A stretch of 60,000 bases of DNA from Takakia lepidozioides (Eukaryota; Streptophyta; Takakiopsida; Takakiales; Takakiaceae): positions 54,748,001 to 54,808,000 of the forward strand of contig CM060733.1 of the NCBI GenBank assembly GCA_030704615.1, given 5' to 3'. The notes under the pieces are model-generated. The model saw nothing but the letters and a program-made list of their open reading frames with translations, ran no database searches and was not told the origin of the DNA. Shown here piece by piece: positions 13,234-23,916 of the stretch. Within the stretch, counting starts at the first letter, position 1, and the number at the start of each line of letters is the position of its first letter. The translations under genes and the position numbers were made by a program.

Positions 13234-13931
13234 TGGATGCTGAGAACTGGATGATGCACAGACAAGAGAAGAGAAGCTCGGTGAGCAACAGAGACAGAGA
13301 CACAGAAAGAGCGAATGCCACAACAGATTAATCCAACAACTTGAGTGCAGAAACACTCGAGAATTCGAGAATACGATTGAGAGCGAGAGAACTTCTCGGG
13401 CGGAGAGAGAGAGAGAGAGAGAAGGCCGCGGGATGAAGGCCCGTATGGAGGATTCCCGGCCCTCCGTTTCTTCCGGCGATGCAACCCTTTGTCGTTTCCG
13501 GCGACGGAATATGCATTTGTCGTCGCCAACAACTAATCGCGGGTATTTGGCAGGTATTCACTTACGAAGAGAATATTCCGGATGGGGTGTTTTTCGTGAG
13601 GGAACCCGATCCCCAATTGCCAATGCAGCATCGACAGCTGCCAACTCAGACATTCCGCGGGAAGGTCATGGTGTAAATGGTCGTCGAAACCTTCTGATTG
13701 GAATGTCCATGTTCTACGTGTCATTCGTTCATAGGGAAGCACTAAATAAATTTCGGAGAGATTAGGATTAGGGTTTCTTATTTCAGATTTTGACGTGCAG
13801 CCGGTAGCTCAGTACTGACTGCCGGGCTCAAATCCTGCTACCTAGTTGGGTATCAACTGGTATCATTCTCTTGCCATCTTCTCATGGTGGCCAGGCTTTC
13901 TTTTTTCCTTTTGTTTTTTTGTACTAGAGAA

Positions 13932-14020
13932 CGGGCCCTGTTTGGCCGATTCTGCCCTGTAAGCGGCCTTTGGGCGAGCCCTATGGCCGCGCACAGGGCA
14001 GAGTCGGCCAATGCGGCCCG
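13932..14020. repeat. Foldback element (GGCAGAATC family), inner copy
   Basis: An imperfect inverted repeat: the left arm 13932-13960 (CGGGCCCTGTTTGGCCGATT...) pairs with the right arm 13993-14020 (ACAGGGCAGAGTCGGCCAAT...). It carries the GGCAGA-ATC/GCCGATTCTGCC theme that recurs at 14220-14300, in the MITE at 18591-18788 and near 57.36-57.48 kb. It is probably a non-autonomous DNA-transposon or foldback remnant. Confidence 0.6.
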
Positions 14021-14030
14021 TTCACTGGCG

Positions 14031-14302
14031 TTAAAAGCAGGTGTGGCGGATTCTCGCCGCTACGTGGCGCAATATGATTGAGGTTCGATTATCCCATATC
14101 TATTGCCCAGATTCAGAGCCCCGGAGAGGATATAATGGGGGCGAGCCCCAGGGGAAGGCGGGCTGGTGGGTTGACGGCTGACGACATGGGCCTCGGTGGT
14201 AGGACTGCCGTCCTCTGTGCGTAATCGGCGATCCCTGCCGATTCTGCCCTGGGTGGCCCATTCGGCCTGAGAAATGGCAGAATCCGCCACACCTGCTTTT
14301 AA
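14031..14302. mobile_element. MITE-like element with perfect 24-bp inverted repeats
   Basis: The arms at 14031-14054 (TTAAAAGCAGGTGTGGCGGA...) and 14279-14302 are perfect reverse complements over 24 bp and enclose 224 bp of GC-rich non-coding DNA. The ends begin and finish with TTAA, which may be part of the TIR or a TTAA target duplication. It has no coding capacity. A non-autonomous DNA transposon is the simplest reading. Confidence 0.65.
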
Positions 14303-14329
14303 TGTGAAACAAATCTCCCATTGCACGTT

Positions 14330-14600
14330 GGTGTTGCTGGTAGCTCAGCTGGTAAGTGCACGATGAGTGGTAGAGGTGGTTTGGAGTTCAAACCCGCTGC
14401 CCTGCTCCGTGTGGGGATTGTTCGTTGCTTACTGTCTGGATATTGTTCGTCCTGTGTACCGCCATGGCCCATAAATGGAAGGGATTTTTATTTTTTTTTC
14501 CTGGTTTAAAAGGGACGGAGACCCTTTTAATCATTTATTTTATTTATCAATTAATTTTTCCCCCTCCTCAAGGGCCTGAATTGTGGGCTGTCGCTCCCAG
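14330..14600 (+). mobile_element. tRNA-derived SINE-like copy
   Basis: Pol III promoter-like boxes are visible: box A TGGTAGCTCAGCTGG (about 14337-14352) and box B GAGTTCAAACC (about 14384-14394), spaced as in a tRNA gene. The body follows, with CCATAAATGGAAGGG and a tail segment reading GGGCTGTCGCTCCCAG. No tRNA cloverleaf with a 3' acceptor is formed, so it is called SINE-like and not a tRNA gene. A related copy sits head-to-head at 14660-14840. Confidence 0.5.
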
Positions 14601-14659
14601 TTTTTTGTTTTTTTTTTTTTTCAATATTTTTTATTCGTTCTTCTGAAAAGGGAAACACC

Positions 14660-14840
14660 TAGGAGCGACAGCTCACAAATCAGGCCCCTTAGTAAGTGAG
14701 AGGAGAAACCTTTCATTTATGCGCCATGAGGCGAATGAGTGGGACACCGCCCAGGAACCATAACACCCATCAGTAGCAAGATTTGACCCAGACACATCTG
14801 GGTGGCACTCAGTGCACTTAACCTGTTGGTTCAGGTTTCC
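14660..14840 (-). mobile_element. Second SINE-like copy, inverted
   Basis: On the minus strand this shows box A-like GGTTAAGTGCACTGAGTGCC, box B-like GGGTCAAATCTTGC (plus-strand 14777-14789), GCGCATAAATGAAAGG and the tail GAGCTGTCGCTCCTAGG. These match the order of the copy at 14330-14600 in the opposite direction. A 39-bp A-run lies just to its right (14923-14961), and a degraded box A/box B stretch also lies at 13802-13834. Confidence 0.45.
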
Positions 14841-14922
14841 TTTTCTTAAAAAACCAAAAAACAAAAAAAACAAAAAAGGAAGGGAAACTGAACAGAGTAC
14901 TGAAACTGCACACACGGGAAAG

Positions 14923-14961
<39 letters not shown>
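14923..14961. repeat. Poly(A) run, about 39 bp
   Basis: An uninterrupted A homopolymer, probably the 3' tail of a retrotransposed element inserted here. The flanking motif AGGGACGGAG.CCCTTTTA occurs on both sides of the SINE pair (about 14508-14530 and 15029-15050). Confidence 0.8.
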
Positions 14962-14962
<1 letters not shown>

Positions 14963-15069
14963 AACCCCAGATAAAGTTAGCTATTGCTGCGGTCTATTAT
15001 TAGTGGTTTTTTTTTTAAATAAATTTAAAGGGGACGGAGGCCCTTTTAGTCAAATTAATAAATAAAGGT

Positions 15070-16166
15070 CAGAACAGTGGAAAAAATAACCACTACTAGG
15101 GGCCGTGAAGGCTTACTGAGGGAAAATTTCCCCGTGACTCTAGCAAACTAGCTAGCTATACAGTAGAGAAAGATGGAGCGACTAAGCAGGCAGGGGCGTT
15201 GATGAGAGGGGTTGTGAAAAGATTGATTCTCTAGTAAGAAAGTAGTAGTGATAGAGAAGAAATGTAGACAGATGACAAATGTAGACAAAGAGCAGGCCTC
15301 TTGTGTTAGCTGGAGCAAAAAGAGGCTGAATGAATCATTCTCCAAGGAGTCAGCAGGTACTAGAATTTCAACTGGGTTTTTAGCTTTGAATCTCTTGCTC
15401 TCTTGTGGCGCCAGTTGAATTCCACCTCCTCCCCCTCACCAGGGGACCTCCCATTGAGGGGGGAGGGTGTCTTTCCAGTGAAATTGAAGGTTGGGAAGGC
15501 TGGTTCCGAGAAGGCACCCTTTGCCCCCAGGAGTCATGGAAACCTTGGAGCAGCTTCCAGCTCCCCCACCGTTCTGAAGTTCTGGGAAGAGCTGCATAGA
15601 CCACCCCCCAGGCTTTCATCCCCTCAGTCAACAGATCAAAGTAAGTACAAAACAAAATTGATCTGCCTCTAGGGGGTTTACCCTCATATACCCAAGTGCA
15701 CCACTTCCACAAGTTCCACAGAGTGTGTGCTCTCAAAGTAGCCCAAACTGGGCAGGTACAGTGAGGTTGGTCAGGTAAGCAGCAGCAAGGTGGGTGGAGG
15801 GGGGAAGGGAAGGAGGACCAGTGAGAATAGAAGGCCAGAACTGCTCTCCAAACTTTGCTGGATAAAAAACAAGAAATTAGGTAGTGCTCTATGGATTATG
15901 GCTGTGTTAGACACAACGTGCAGTTTGGCATGTCTTCATGGATTGCCTATCTAAATGCAGAGACCTTTGCTGCCCTATCATTCCTCTATATATCCTTCCA
16001 TATCTTGTCCCATTTGACGTTGGATCAGATTGTAAGTGCTCCATTTCCTGCTCTATTTTCTGATGAACGAGCAGTGTGGCCTAAGAAGTCTATATCTGAG
16101 CTGAACAGTATATCCGAAAAAAATGGAGTGCTTTGCATCCATCCAGCTCCAGTCCCCTGGATCAAA
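15070..16166. other. Non-genic stretch with possible retroelement debris
   Basis: I can support no intact gene. A minus-strand open frame at 15380-15736 contains Trp-rich text (WNLWKWCTWVYEG) that resembles fragments seen in plant LINE polyproteins, but it is too short to assign. Confidence 0.35.
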
Positions 16167-16775
16167 CTATAAGTCCACCAGTGGGGCCTGTAGGAACCAG
16201 GTCAGAGATCTGGCTCGAGCCCATTCTAGCTCCTGCCCCTGATTTGGCATTGAGTTGGCATTGCCATTACTGTCCAACACTCTAATGTGATATAGAAATT
16301 TCCTGCCAAGCTCCATTGTTCCCATAAAAGCCAAGGAACCATCCGCTGTTGCCTGGAAACCAATTCCCGAAGCCATGTCTTGTTTTATAGAAAGCACCAA
16401 GATGACAGTGGGCTGGTTCGTTTGTTGGGAGGCCATCCACACCGAGGTTTTGCCGAGGTCGTCATCCACAAGCAGGGGAAGCATGTATTGGGGGATGTTC
16501 TGGAGTATGGTATCCCAGGCCCTAGCTCTCTTCCCACCCACAGTGCTTGAGATTTCTGCTCTCTGTAGGAACTGGCCCTGGTCGCGGATACTTGCCATGT
16601 GTGTGAACCCCTGCCCCTCCCAGAAAGCCCATTTTGCATTTTGCCTTAACAGCTCCGATGAGTCCATGTTGATTTGGCAAAAAATGGTTGCCTTAGGCAC
16701 TCTGTGATGTTTGCTGGCATACGCTGGGTTAGAGAGCCTCGCAGGGACTGCCATGCTTTCCAGATCGACTGCCAA
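16167..16775 (-). CDS. Orphan ORF, 202 aa, unknown
   Basis: This is an intact minus-strand frame of 202 codons with balanced composition. Visible segments include KATIFCQINMDSSELLRQ, WDTILQNIPQYMLPLLVDDD and ASGIGFQATADGSLAF. The DSSELLRQNAKWAFWEGQG stretch looks like real protein-coding text. I see no signal peptide, membrane segment or known catalytic motif. It lies in a retroelement-rich gap, so it could be a piece of LINE ORF1 or of a host gene fragment. The start (ATG 16775) is only the longest possible one. No function is assigned. Confidence 0.35.
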   Translation of the reverse strand: MAVDLESMAVPARLSNPAYASKHHRVPKATIFCQINMDSSELLRQNAKWAFWEGQGFTHMASIRDQGQFLQRAEISSTVGGKRARAWDTILQNIPQYMLPLLVDDDLGKTSVWMASQQTNQPTVILVLSIKQDMASGIGFQATADGSLAFMGTMELGRKFLYHIRVLDSNGNANSMPNQGQELEWARARSLTWFLQAPLVDL

Positions 16776-17149
16776 GGTCTGGACCCCAGTGAGGTACCCT
16801 TGTTTTTCCCTTGAACCACCTATCTCAAGGAAAGAGCCCAGAGGGGAGAAGAGGATGGGATTGCTCCCATAAGATAAGGCTGAATTAGTTTACTCCAGGG
16901 AGTGTGTCTGTGCTATGATAGCTCTAGGAACCCATTTTGCCAATAAGGCTTTTATTTGTGAACCTGCACTACAATACAAGCTCGGTTTTTCAACTCTGTA
17001 TTTGACTCATTTTTTAGTCATTTGCGACATTTTTACTCCCAGCCTCCATAGTCGAACATGCGTGACAAAGGTCAAGTCGTTTCAGTCAAGCAGTCGAATC
17101 CAGATGCCAGGTTCTGAGAGTGAAATGTGACAGTAACACCTAGGGGGTG

Positions 17150-17310
17150 ACGTGTAGGCAGCACAGTATGACGTGGATGCGACGTGGCTATGACGTGTAG
17201 TAAAGTGGTTTAACTGAATTATAAGGTGGATGCATGACGTGTAGTGAGTGGCGTAAGGGCAGAGTGACATGGATGCATGACGTGTAGTAAAGTGGTTTAA
17301 CTGAAGTGGA
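17150..17310. repeat. Short tandem repeat with GATGCATGACGTGTAGT units
   Basis: The text TGACGTGTAGTAAAGTGGTT followed by TAACTGAA occurs at about 17190-17217 and again at about 17278-17305, with further GACGTGTAG copies between. This indicates a partly degraded tandem array with a unit of about 85-90 bp. Confidence 0.6.
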
Positions 17311-17458
17311 ACATATTGACTATGTTCCATGATGTTTAGTATACGGTTTGACTGTAAATCAGTGATAGTGAGTTTGCTTGTCGTTGTATATTGTAATATT
17401 CTACTGTAAAGCAGTAAAAGAGGGCACATTTTAGTAAATATGTTTCACTCTGGAGGTG

Positions 17459-17520
17459 TATATACATATATACATATAAATATAAAAATACATACATATA
17501 TATATATATATATATTTTTA
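17459..17520. repeat. AT-rich microsatellite (TATATACATA / (TA)n)
   Basis: A simple run of TATACATATA units that ends in about ten TA dinucleotides. The surrounding 17.5-17.7 kb is also very AT-rich and non-coding. Confidence 0.85.
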
Positions 17521-17879
17521 TGAATTGGGAGGCTTTTTATTTAATATTTGGTTTTTTTGTTTATTACTATTATTTCGTTTTTTTCATTTACTTTTAGTTT
17601 ATATCTGTACGTATGTGAATTAGTGGATATTGTATTTAAATTTTTTGATTCGCTGCACTGTATTGAAAATATATTACAAATACAACAAAACATAGAATAC
17701 AAATACAGGTCAGAACCAAAAACATTTGGATTGCTCAAAACTGGTTTTATATCAAGAGCGATTTGCAAAACAAGTTTTGGCCACATTCTACAAATGACCA
17801 ACATGAGGGCCATGTTGAGTAAGGATAATCTGCTGTGCAGCTAGGTCCAGCACTATCGTGGACATGTCAAGAGAACATT

Positions 17880-19914
17880 AGAAATCATTTTGAGAAATGA
17901 ATTCAGGTAGTTCCAGAGAATGGTGGTGCCAGCTACCTTGTCACCCAAAGTGACATCCACTTCCAGGGCTGCCTTGAAATACATATCCACCAAGGCAGTG
18001 TTTAGAGTGATAACTCCAGCTTTGACGATGTCATCATGGACCTTTGTGCCCTTTTGATGGCTGTCAGGCTCACATTTGACATAGATGTAGACCAGGGGAA
18101 TGTTCAGAATGACATCTGGTACAATTCCAGCTTGGATAATGTCACCATAAACCTCTTTGCCCCTTCCCAGGGCTGCTAGGCTCGCATATGCATATTACAA
18201 AAACAAATGAACATGACGGCCTGGTCTGGCTTCATCCCTTCCCACATCATTTGCTCTTATGTTTCCAAAGCCTTAATCCCATACCCATGCTGCACATACC
18301 TTGCAATCATGGCACTCCAAAATACCACAACTCGTTCAGCCATATTGTCAAACTCTCCCCTCATATCAGGCTTGCTGCACCCACATTTGGCATACATGTC
18401 CACCAAGGCAGAGTTCAGAATGACAATTTCCCCTTTAACGATCGGCATAAGCAAGGGGAAGGAGACAGCAGAGCTGCTGCTCTCTCCCAGCGCCAAAAAC
18501 CAAAGAAAAAAAAATGGAGGGGCTGAGAGAGCCGCCATGGCTGTGAAGTACCAGTATGCTGCAACATGATGTAGGGGGCGCGTTCCCTGGCGTAAAGGAA
18601 TTTTGGGGGCAGATTCTGCGAGGCCCTGATTGGCTGCAGGCCATAATGAGCCAATTAAAGTCAAACTGCCGATTATGGCAGTCAAACTGCGATTAGGAAT
18701 GCAGAATGCGCCAGCGCCGTGGAGCGTCGATCTTCTGCATCCTAATTTGCCTAAAAAACGGCAGAATCTGCCCCCAAAATCCTTTACGGTCAATAATTAC
18801 CACCAAGTTGGTTGGGCTTCACCCCTTCCCCCATCAATATTTGATCATAGGTCTCCAAAGCCTCCATACCATGTCCCTGCTGTGCATACCCTGCAAGCAT
18901 CACCCATTCACAATCTCCAAAGCCTCCCTGCCAACCCAGTATATAAACAGAGTACACATAAGTTCCTTGCTTTGCATCCTCAATGCACCCACATTGGGCA
19001 TACATGTCCACCAGGGCAGAGTTCAGAATGACATCTGGTACAATTCCAGCTTTGACAATGTCAACATAGACCTCTTTGACCTTTTCAGCCATAGCGTTGA
19101 AAATTGCCTTCGCATCCTCTTTCCCCTTTTCCAGAGCTGCCAGGCTTGCACACGCACACAAACGTGATGTGGTCGGGCTTCACCCCTTCCCCCATCATTT
19201 GATCATAGGTCTCCAAAGCCACCATCCCACGTCCCTGCTATGCATACCCTGCAAGCATCGCGTGCCACGACACCACATCTCGTTCAGCCATAGTGTTGAA
19301 AACTGCCTTTGCATCCTTAATGCACTTACATTTGGCATACATGTCGACCATGGCAGTGTTCAGAATGACATCTGGTACAATTCCAGCTTTCACGATGTCA
19401 TCATGGACCTCTTTCCCCTTTTCCAGGGCTCCCAGGCTTGCACACGAATTGCAAACACAAACGAACGTGATGTGCAACATTTGCTCATAGGTCTCCAAAG
19501 CATTCCTACCACACCCATGCTTGGTAAATCCTGCCAACATTATATTCCACGTGATCAAAGATGGTCGAGGCATTCTGTGGAAATCCTGGTGAGCATCCAT
19601 GATGCTCCCACACTTAACATACGTGTTGACAAGGGTGTTGAGTAGAAAAATATTTGGCGTTAATCACTTTGGATAATGTGAGTGTGCACCTGTTTCCAGC
19701 TTCCAGACCTTTCATCTTGATGCACTTAAGCAAGAGACAGAAGATGTATCTGAATCTGCTGAAATGCTTTGTTAGTTTGAAGTTGTAGAGCCTCTGTCAG
19801 TCTGCCTGCCTCACAAAGCATCTTCACATGCCCAGCAGAAGAGGCATTGTGGACTCCCTCTCTTGATCCTCTTTCAGAAGCTGTGGTCATGGTTGAGGTG
19901 CTTGATTTTATCAA
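17880..19914 (-). pseudogene. Decayed PLS-type pentatricopeptide-repeat gene
   Basis: PPR proteins bind organellar RNA through tandem ~35-residue repeats. On the minus strand, segments in different frames show unmistakable PPR text: VVSWHAMLAGYA, MEALETYDQI, GEGVKPN, VPDVILNTAMVDMYAKC, IKDAKAVFNTMAERD and CASLGALEKGKEV. The same block is present about four times (about 19560-19240, 19160-18790, 18520-18260, 18180-17900), each with frameshifts and gaps, so the locus is an amplified and broken fragment. A C-terminal E/DYW domain is not seen. An N-terminal piece with CEAGRLTEALQLQ lies near 19750-19830. A MITE (18591-18788) interrupts it. Confidence 0.85.
18591..18788. mobile_element. MITE with ~28-bp terminal inverted repeats
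   Basis: Left TIR 18591-18619 (CGTAAAGGAATTTTGGGGGC...) and right TIR 18761-18788 (GCAGAATCTGCCCCCAAAAT...) are reverse complements apart from one inserted base. The interior is 141 bp, non-coding and itself partly palindromic. It sits within PPR pseudogene debris. The GGCAGAATCTGCC core links it to foldback elements near 14 kb and 57.4 kb. A target duplication is not clear. Confidence 0.8.
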
Positions 19915-19919
19915 CTATG

Positions 19920-20560
19920 CCGCTGCAGCTGCTACCTTTACTTGACCATCTACCCATGCAGGTTTCTTGTAGCTATTGATCCACATGGAATCATAGGTAA
20001 TCTGGAGCTTGAAGTCCAGCCCTCTTGGATGAACCTGGACCCACACTCTATCCCTGCTCCTTCAGCTATCCATGCCTCTACACAAATCATGCATACTGCA
20101 TCCTTGCCTTGCTGCTAGCACCTGACAATGACAGCCTACATTTATTCTAGGAAACCTAACTCAACTTATCACACTAGTTCCTATGGTCAATTGCATATGC
20201 TACTCTTTGTAATCCAACAAGCATTCACCTTTTTGCCTCGATTGTCCCGCCATTGCCTGGGGTCAGAAAAGTATCAGAATTCAACATGAAAATTTAGGGT
20301 CAATTCTGATAAGAGGGAAAAACAGGGTGAAATCTGTTGAAGAAGGTACCTTCATTAGCAGTGCCTGATTTTATCAATTGAGCCGCTGGTGCTGTGGCTT
20401 CCAGTTCACCATCTATCCATGCAGGTTTCGTGTAGCTATCCTTCCACAGGGAATCATAGGTAATCTGGAGCTTGAAATTCGGCCCTCTTGGATGAATCTG
20501 GACCCACACTCTATCCCTGCTCCTTCAGCTATCCAGACCTCTGCACAAATCATGCACACA
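19920..20560. repeat. Segmental duplication (about 190-bp unit, two copies)
   Basis: Plus-strand text with CCATCTA(C/T)CCATGCAGGTTTC, GGAATCATAGGTAATCTGGA and CTCTATCCCTGCTCCTTCAG occurs at about 19940-20100 and again at about 20405-20560. On the minus strand both copies can be read as a protein piece with HPRG..FKLQITYDS.W..SY.KPAW.DG, so a coding fragment was duplicated. I do not recognise the source protein. Confidence 0.7.
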
Positions 20561-20696
20561 TCCTTCCCTTGTTGCAGCTAGCTGCTGAAGCAGCTGACAC
20601 TGACGCCCTAACCCTACCTACAGTAACATGTCAAAATCACTCCAAAACCACCATAGATCCACCAACGAGCTTCTCCTAATCTATGAGAGGGTAAAA

Positions 20697-21475
20697 CAGG
20701 CAGAAATAGGTTGAAGAAGAAGGTGCGCCCTCACCACATTGTCGACCTTGACCTTGTGTCATGACCCATGGAGGATTTGACAGACCATCAACCCAAAGAT
20801 TCTCTTGTGTGTGCTGCTTGTGTCCATCGTCAGGAACTGTCGGATTGGTTTGTGAGAACCACCACGGTGCAGCTGAGGAAACACGGCCTGCTAAGACCAA
20901 TCTCTCTCCCAAGAACCTTGTAAACATCAGGAAGAATACCAAATCATGGTACTAACAGGAGCCAACAGCCCACATTTACATGATGGACAAACTTCTTCAC
21001 ATCGTACATTAAGAAAAAGCCACACCTTGCGATTGCGGTTGGCACACCATCGTGAAGGATCTTTAAAAAACTCATGCCTGCTCTGCTCCGTGCTGCAAAT
21101 TCAGGGCCGAGTCTGATGAGCGGGCAAAACAGGCTGAAAGACGTCGAAGAAGGTGCCCTCACCACATTGTCCTCGACCTTGTGTCATGACCCATCGAGGA
21201 TTTGACTGACCACCTCTTGTGTGTGCTGCTTGTGTCTGTAGTCAGGTAATGTCGGATTGGTCTGCGAGAGGATTGGTCTACGAGAACCACCACGATGCAG
21301 CTGAGCGGGCGGAGATTGAAACACGGCCTGCTAAGACCAAGCCGACTCTCCCAAGAACGTTGTAAACATCAGGAAGAATACCAAATCATGGTACTAAGAG
21401 CCCACATTTGCAGGATGGACAAACATCTTCACATCGTACATTAAGAAAAGCCACACCTTGTGATTGCCGTTGTCC
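20697..21475. repeat. Segmental duplication (about 320-bp unit, two copies)
   Basis: The stretch from about 20697 (GTTGAAGAAGAAGGTGCGCC) to about 21020 is repeated at about 21137-21470. Shared text includes CTTGTGTCATGACCCAT, CTCTTGTGTGTGCTGCTTGT, GGAAGAATACCAAATCATGG and ACATCGTACATTAAGAAAA. The copies have diverged by substitutions and small indels. They are non-coding as far as I can tell. Confidence 0.75.
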
Positions 21476-21659
21476 ACCCAAGCTATTGCATATCCTGCAG
21501 ATCCTCCCATGCAAACACAGCAAAACGATCAAGTCCCATAACTTACTCATCGCTGAACGCAATCCCGCAACCCTAAATCCATTTTGAATTATTTGGATGA
21601 ATGTATCGTAGATGGATGGATTTTGGGTTTTCCATCAATCTATCCATCCATCCATTTAA

Positions 21660-21905
21660 TTTTCTGTTCATCCAATAGTTGCCAGCAAGGCGTTTGCTTT
21701 ATCGTTCATTCATACGTTCATCCAGTGCACACAAATTATATTTCATACGTTCATCCAACAGTTGTCAGCAAGGCGTTTGTTTATCATTCGTTCGGATAAT
21801 TCAGTTGTTCTGTTTCACTAACCTTTCGTACGTTCATCCAATAGCTGCCAGCAAGGCATTTGTTTATCATTCGTTCAGATAATTCAGTTGTTTTGTTTCA
21901 CTAAC
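21660..21905. repeat. Tandem repeat, about 80-90-bp unit, three copies
   Basis: Units contain CATACGTTCATCCAA(T/C)AG followed by TTGCCAGCAAGGCGTTTG and TTATCATTCGTTC, at about 21664, 21745 and 21830. It is non-coding and AT-rich, with a second (CATC)n run just upstream (about 21635-21660). Confidence 0.75.
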
Positions 21906-22261
21906 CTCAACCAGCACATGATTAGTTTACTATTAATGTGCTGGGTCAGTGAAAAAATAGTTAAATGTTTTTACTTCTTATTATCCACGTATATATTGCT
22001 ATATATAGTTTATATATTGTGATTACATATGCTATTGCTTAACTGGTTGTCTCAGTCAGCTCATTTAAGGTAGTCAAAATCTCTCACTACAGTCAAAATT
22101 TTCGCGGTTGTCTAGCACCTCGAATATTTTAAATATAAATTTTGACTACAAAATGGTTGGAACAGTCGAAAGTGACAACAGTCAACGCCAGCGTCAAACT
22201 AAATCGTCGAAATTACATAAGGTGTGTTGTAGTGCTGGATCTATAATGCCCAATCCTCCTC

Positions 22262-23137
22262 TATTCCTTTTTTGACACAGTTATTCCCATGAGACCAGGG
22301 CTCGCTTAATTGAAGTTGCAGATGAGGCTCCCCATAGGAAGTTACGCACCAGGCCTTTTATTTCTTTGACTGGGTTTGTCCCTGGATCCCACACAGCAGC
22401 ATAGAACCAGATTCCTCCTTCCAGGACCTGGTTAACCACCAGGGCCCTTCCAACCAAGGATAGCATAGTGGAGCACCAAAAAGCTAGTTTTTTTTTTAAA
22501 CTTGTTGATGACCCCCTTCATATAGCTCTGTTGGGAAAGGTTCAGACCTATCTGGTGGCCCAAGAGTGTGTGTGATTCTCCCTGTTGTAGCCATCTAAGG
22601 CTTATCTCCTCACCCCATGTCTGACAATGAGATGCATGGGAGCCGCTTTGCAGAATAGACAGGATACCAACAAATTCCTCCAATTCACCTTGAGGCCTGA
22701 GGCTAGGCAGAAAGTCTGGAGAGCTTACAGGGCACGGTCTATATTCCCTTTGCAAGAATTGTCCAGTAGTAAGCTGGTGGCATCCGCGTACGTGGAAGTT
22801 TTCAACATTTCTTCCTGATATGTTGGGAGATGCAGCCCCACAATGTCTTGTCTAAAGTCCAAGAGATGCCTTAGAGAGTCGGCCGCTACGAGAAAAAGAA
22901 ATAGAGCCAGTGGATAGCCTTGCCTGACAGATCTGGTAATGGCAAACATTGTGAGATAACCCCATTCACCATTACTCTACTAGAGCCAGAATGGAGCAGG
23001 ATACGAAACCAGTCCATGAAGAAGCTTGGCAACCCAGTCTTTTCCATTGCATGTAATAAGAATTGTCAATCAATGGAGTCAATTGTCTTCTCGAAGTCCA
23101 GCATGAGGAAGGCAAGAGGCTGATGATTCAGAGTGGC
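22262..23137 (-). pseudogene. LINE (L1-type) ORF2, 3' part, split by a gypsy insertion
   Basis: The minus-strand frames continue the reverse transcriptase from the other side of the gypsy element: LAFLMLDFEKTIDSID, then RSVRQGYPLA.FLFLVAADSL (the RQGDPLSP block), then a catalytic box that reads YADAT where YADD is expected, and finally LSLVGRALVVNQVLEGGIW typical of the thumb region. The changed catalytic box and several frameshifts (one in an A-run near 22490) show that it is dead. The 3' end seems truncated near 22262; no clear poly(A) remains. Confidence 0.85.
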
Positions 23138-23861
23138 TGTCGCGGCCCTTTGCCTTGAGGGCAGGGGGTCGGGACACATGAGGGGCTGCCCCTGTGGTGG
23201 GGGCAGCGGCGGCGATAGGTATGGGGGGCTGAAGCACCCTTGAGTGCCCAAGGCACTCAAGGAGGCGGAGGCGCTCACTAGGTGGAGCCCCGCACACCGG
23301 GTTGCGGTGGAGGTGGCTCCACAAGGGGTGGTGGTAGCTTAGTGGGACTTAGTGGGGGTGGCATAGGACTCACCATGGGGTGGAGACCTCGAGGTGGGAG
23401 TCGTGGGGAGTCTTGGGACTCATCACGGTCCATTGGGGCCGCGGTGAGTGGGCCAAGACTCACCGCGACTCACCACCGGGAGTCGAGGGTTTTCGTGGTG
23501 GTTCGCCATAAAATGGCATGGCTGGTTATGAAACCCCCGCGGACAGCTACAGAAGTATATATAGGGAGTAGTAACCCCGAGAACGGTGCAAGCCCGTTGG
23601 TGACCAAAAACTAGTGAGTAAGCGAGCGAGCCGGAAAGCGACCAAAGAGTGGGGAGCTGTTCCGGACTGCCATCTACCAAAGGGAATTCTCCTAGTCCCA
23701 AATAGGTGGAGGGTTTGGAGGGAAGCGGAAGGGGACCGTTATGTCCCGGTGAGCAGCCGAAACTCCAAGTTGGCCCGGCGGCCAGGTTGGGAGTCAGGCG
23801 CGCGCATCCAAGCGAGTAACTATGACTTGAAGGGGAGTTTACCGAACTGAGGTGTGCGACA
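23138..23861 (+). repeat. 5' LTR of the chromovirus
   Basis: 724 bp with a TATA-like box (AGTATATATAGGGAG, about 23554-23568), which would place the R region downstream of it. The start TGTCGCGGCC and end GTGCGACA match the 3' copy. A G/C-rich U3 contains repeated GGGACTCA/GGTGGGAGTC motifs. Confidence 0.95.
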
Positions 23862-23863
23862 CT

Positions 23864-23875
23864 TGGTATCAGAGC
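23864..23875 (+). other. Primer-binding site, tRNA-iMet type
   Basis: TGGTATCAGAGC two bases after the LTR end, the standard plus-strand text complementary to the 3' end of initiator tRNA-Met in plant LTR elements. Confidence 0.95.
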
Positions 23876-23916
23876 TTAGAGTTCAGTACGCGATCGTCCT
23901 TGGGATTGGCCTCATC

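Noticed and set aside
13802-13870. A second tRNA gene (CCGGTAGCTCAGT... with GGGCTCAAATCC)
   Set aside because: The A and B boxes are only about 20 bp apart, too close for a tRNA; best read as a truncated SINE.
14337-14410. tRNA gene on the plus strand
   Set aside because: A and B boxes are present, but no complete cloverleaf or acceptor stem could be folded by eye, and the sequence continues as a repeat, so it is called SINE-like.
23282-23850. Two genes of 110 and 78 aa (repeated at 29530-30098)
   Set aside because: They are open frames inside the two LTR copies and simply reflect LTR sequence.
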